Shown here piece after piece: positions 5,172 to 6,002 of a stretch of 6,002 nucleotides of DNA. Origin of the DNA: an uncultured Clostridia bacterium (GTDB lineage: Bacteria > Bacillota > Clostridia > Peptostreptococcales > Acidaminobacteraceae). Position numbers and translations under genes: made by a program. The notes under the pieces were generated by a model. It saw nothing but the letters and a program-made list of their open reading frames with translations, did not search any database and was not told where the DNA came from. The stretch spans positions 1 to 6,002 of the forward strand of contig CALFKA010000161.1 in the NCBI GenBank assembly GCA_937880545.1, read 5' to 3'. Every line of letters starts with the position of its first letter. The first letter of the stretch is position 1.

Positions 5172-5717
5172 CTAAAATTTATAAGTCCAGTTACTTAGAT
5201 CTATCATTGTCCTGTCTTCTTGTACTCCTCGCAAGTAGTTGAATCTGCCTGTATGCAAAGGAGCAGTTTTTGCAACTCTTTTAAGAATTACCACATCTGC
5301 TTTTTCCCCAAATGGGTGCTCTTCAGTCTGAGCTGTCACTTCAACATCAACCCATTGAACTGGCCTCGAAAACGTCTCTTCGATTGCATCTTTTAGAAAG
5401 CTAGGGAGATAAATGTTTTTGATTTCTTCGGGCTTCACTTCGTTAATGATGTATTCTTCATAGATTCCTTTGTTGATGTCGTTCTCTTCGATATGATTCT
5501 TTATTGCGTCTTCGACTTCTACTTCGAGAAGAGCCAATCCGTATTGTGGAAAACTATTATTTTCAGTTATCGCTTCGAAAAGGTAAACCACATCCTCGGA
5601 GTTCGCAGCACGCTTGCCATCGAGCCAGTCGTTGTTTCCTGTGACAGATATCGGAAGGATACCTTCCTCTAAGATACGATTTAAGTCTTTTATACATACA
5701 TTTTTGAATAGTGTCAT
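5172..5717 (-). CDS. Hypothetical protein (182 aa), first gene of prophage cassette
   Basis: I do not recognise a named family. The protein is soluble and acidic, with an N-terminal NVCIKDLNRILEEGILPIS, then DVVYLFEAI, YGLALLEVEVED, and EEYIINEVKPEEIKNIYLP around 103-121. A 'locate-the-ligand helix ending in EGI', a VYLF strand and an E-Y-hydrophobic-x-V-x-P-x-x-I segment are arranged somewhat as in ADP-ribosyltransferase-like folds (for example DarT-type proteins). No full catalytic triad can be assigned, so this is only a hint. The start at 5717 is chosen because AAAGGAG (5724-5730) lies before it. The longer frame from 5765 would begin inside the promoter spacer. It is transcribed from the promoter at 5749-5778, with a leader of about 25 bases, and followed nine bases later by the 63-aa gene. 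Confidence 0.8.
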   Translation of the reverse strand: MTLFKNVCIKDLNRILEEGILPISVTGNNDWLDGKRAANSEDVVYLFEAITENNSFPQYGLALLEVEVEDAIKNHIEENDINKGIYEEYIINEVKPEEIKNIYLPSFLKDAIEETFSRPVQWVDVEVTAQTEEHPFGEKADVVILKRVAKTAPLHTGRFNYLRGVQEDRTMIDLSNWTYKF

Positions 5718-5748
5718 GTTTATCTCCTTTGCTCTTCTTTCTGTATAT

Positions 5749-5778
5749 ATTATAGCATAGTGCATGCACTATCGTCAA
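5749..5778 (-). promoter_or_regulatory. Strong sigma-A-type promoter of the cassette
   Basis: On the minus strand TTGACG (5773-5778) and a perfect TATAAT (5749-5754) are separated by 18 bases. Transcription should start near 5742, giving a leader of about 25 bases before the 182-aa gene. Its spacer consists almost entirely of a perfect palindrome (5757-5772), so binding of a repressor there would block RNA polymerase. Confidence 0.85.
5757..5772. promoter_or_regulatory. Perfect 16-bp palindromic operator between -35 and -10
   Basis: ATAGTGCA is directly followed by its reverse complement TGCACTAT. The palindrome fills the promoter spacer, the classical position for a dimeric repressor. The most obvious candidate ligand is the Cro-like protein of the same cassette, or the phage's main repressor outside the window. 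A related core TGCATGC at 5833-5839 could be a second, weaker site. Confidence 0.7.
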
Positions 5779-5848
5779 TGCTTTTCACGACTTTATTTCA
5801 TATATTTTTACGTATTTACTTATAAGAATTTATGCATGCGTATTAACG

Positions 5849-5874
5849 AAAAAAAGCCTCCCCGAAGGGAGGAC
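5849..5874 (-). terminator. Rho-independent terminator of the LysM gene
   Basis: On the minus strand CCTCCC and GGGAGG close a UUCG loop, making the very stable C(UUCG)G tetraloop, followed by C and seven T. It begins about ten bases after the LysM stop codon and isolates the preceding late operon from the cassette promoter. Confidence 0.92.
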
Positions 5875-5883
5875 TTAGTGAAT

Positions 5884-6002
5884 TTATTTTACTTTGATTT
5901 GCTGACCAGGATAGATTAGATTCGGGTTGTCGATTCCGTTTCTACGCGCCAGCTCCTGGTAAGTCGTACCGTACTGAGCAGCGATCTCGGAGAGAGTGTC
6001 GC
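5884..6002 (-). CDS. LysM-domain protein, probably phage endolysin or wall hydrolase, 5' part outside window
   Basis: Only the last 38 residues and the stop codon are in the window. They form nearly a whole LysM module: DTLSEIAAQYGTTYQELARR, then NGIDNPNLIYPGQQIKVK at the C-terminus. LysM binds N-acetylglucosamine-containing peptidoglycan. A single module ending exactly at the C-terminus is common in phage endolysins, where a muramidase or amidase domain precedes it. It also occurs in phage tail proteins and in cellular wall hydrolases. The phage-type genes downstream and the position at the end of an operon favour the endolysin reading, but the catalytic part cannot be seen. A strong terminator follows at once. 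Confidence 0.85.
   Translation of the reverse strand, partial: DTLSEIAAQYGTTYQELARRNGIDNPNLIYPGQQIKVK

Noticed and set aside
5718..5765. N-terminal extension of the 182-aa protein to an ATG at 5765
   Set aside because: The extension would begin inside the promoter palindrome, upstream of the predicted transcription start. The ATG at 5717 has an excellent Shine-Dalgarno sequence.
1..6002. CRISPR array or insertion sequence
   Set aside because: No regularly spaced direct repeats, no transposase and no long terminal inverted repeats were seen on either strand.

Overview
The window looks like a chromosomal piece of a Gram-positive bacterium (Bacillota) of moderate GC content. The evidence is strong AGGAGG-type ribosome binding sites, TTG and GTG starts, intrinsic terminators with T-runs, and phage genes of a Bacillota type. 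I cannot fix the family from this sequence alone.

The left part (1-1907) is ordinary chromosome read on the minus strand, probably one transcription unit: a DUF2200 protein, a QueG-like iron-sulfur protein and an M20 metallopeptidase cut by the window edge. A weak promoter with an overlapping inverted repeat lies before the first gene. The stretch 1849-2469 has no convincing gene and may hold decayed sequence. A doubtful 72-residue ORF (2470-2688) and a clear DMT/EamA transporter (2784-3695, TTG start) follow on the plus strand. The transporter is followed by a good intrinsic terminator at 3790-3820.

The right part (about 4073-6002) has the character of a prophage end, all on the minus strand and visibly richer in A+T than the left. 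It enters with the last 38 codons of a LysM protein, probably the endolysin or another wall hydrolase. This is closed by a C(UUCG)G terminator. Next comes a strong sigma-A-type promoter (TTGACG, 18 bases, TATAAT) whose spacer contains a perfect 16-bp palindrome, a likely operator. It drives a compact cassette of five small genes: a 182-aa unknown protein, a 63-aa phage-type basic protein, a 128-aa zinc-finger/AP2 protein, a 79-aa unknown protein and a 63-aa Cro-like HTH protein. The last three overlap by a few bases. The AP2 gene has no Shine-Dalgarno sequence, but an extended -10 element sits just before its start codon, as in a leaderless internal promoter.

The cassette is followed by a 16-base sequence that fits exactly the 3' end of a tRNA gene (T-stem strand, acceptor strand, discriminator and CCA). 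Two bases further lies a minus-strand terminator that could once have served that tRNA. I read this as one attachment site of an element integrated into a tRNA 3' end. The cassette would then be an accessory (moron-like) module between the lysis genes and the att site. Its last gene is a candidate repressor of the palindrome-bearing promoter. The functions of the unknown proteins cannot be read from the sequence.
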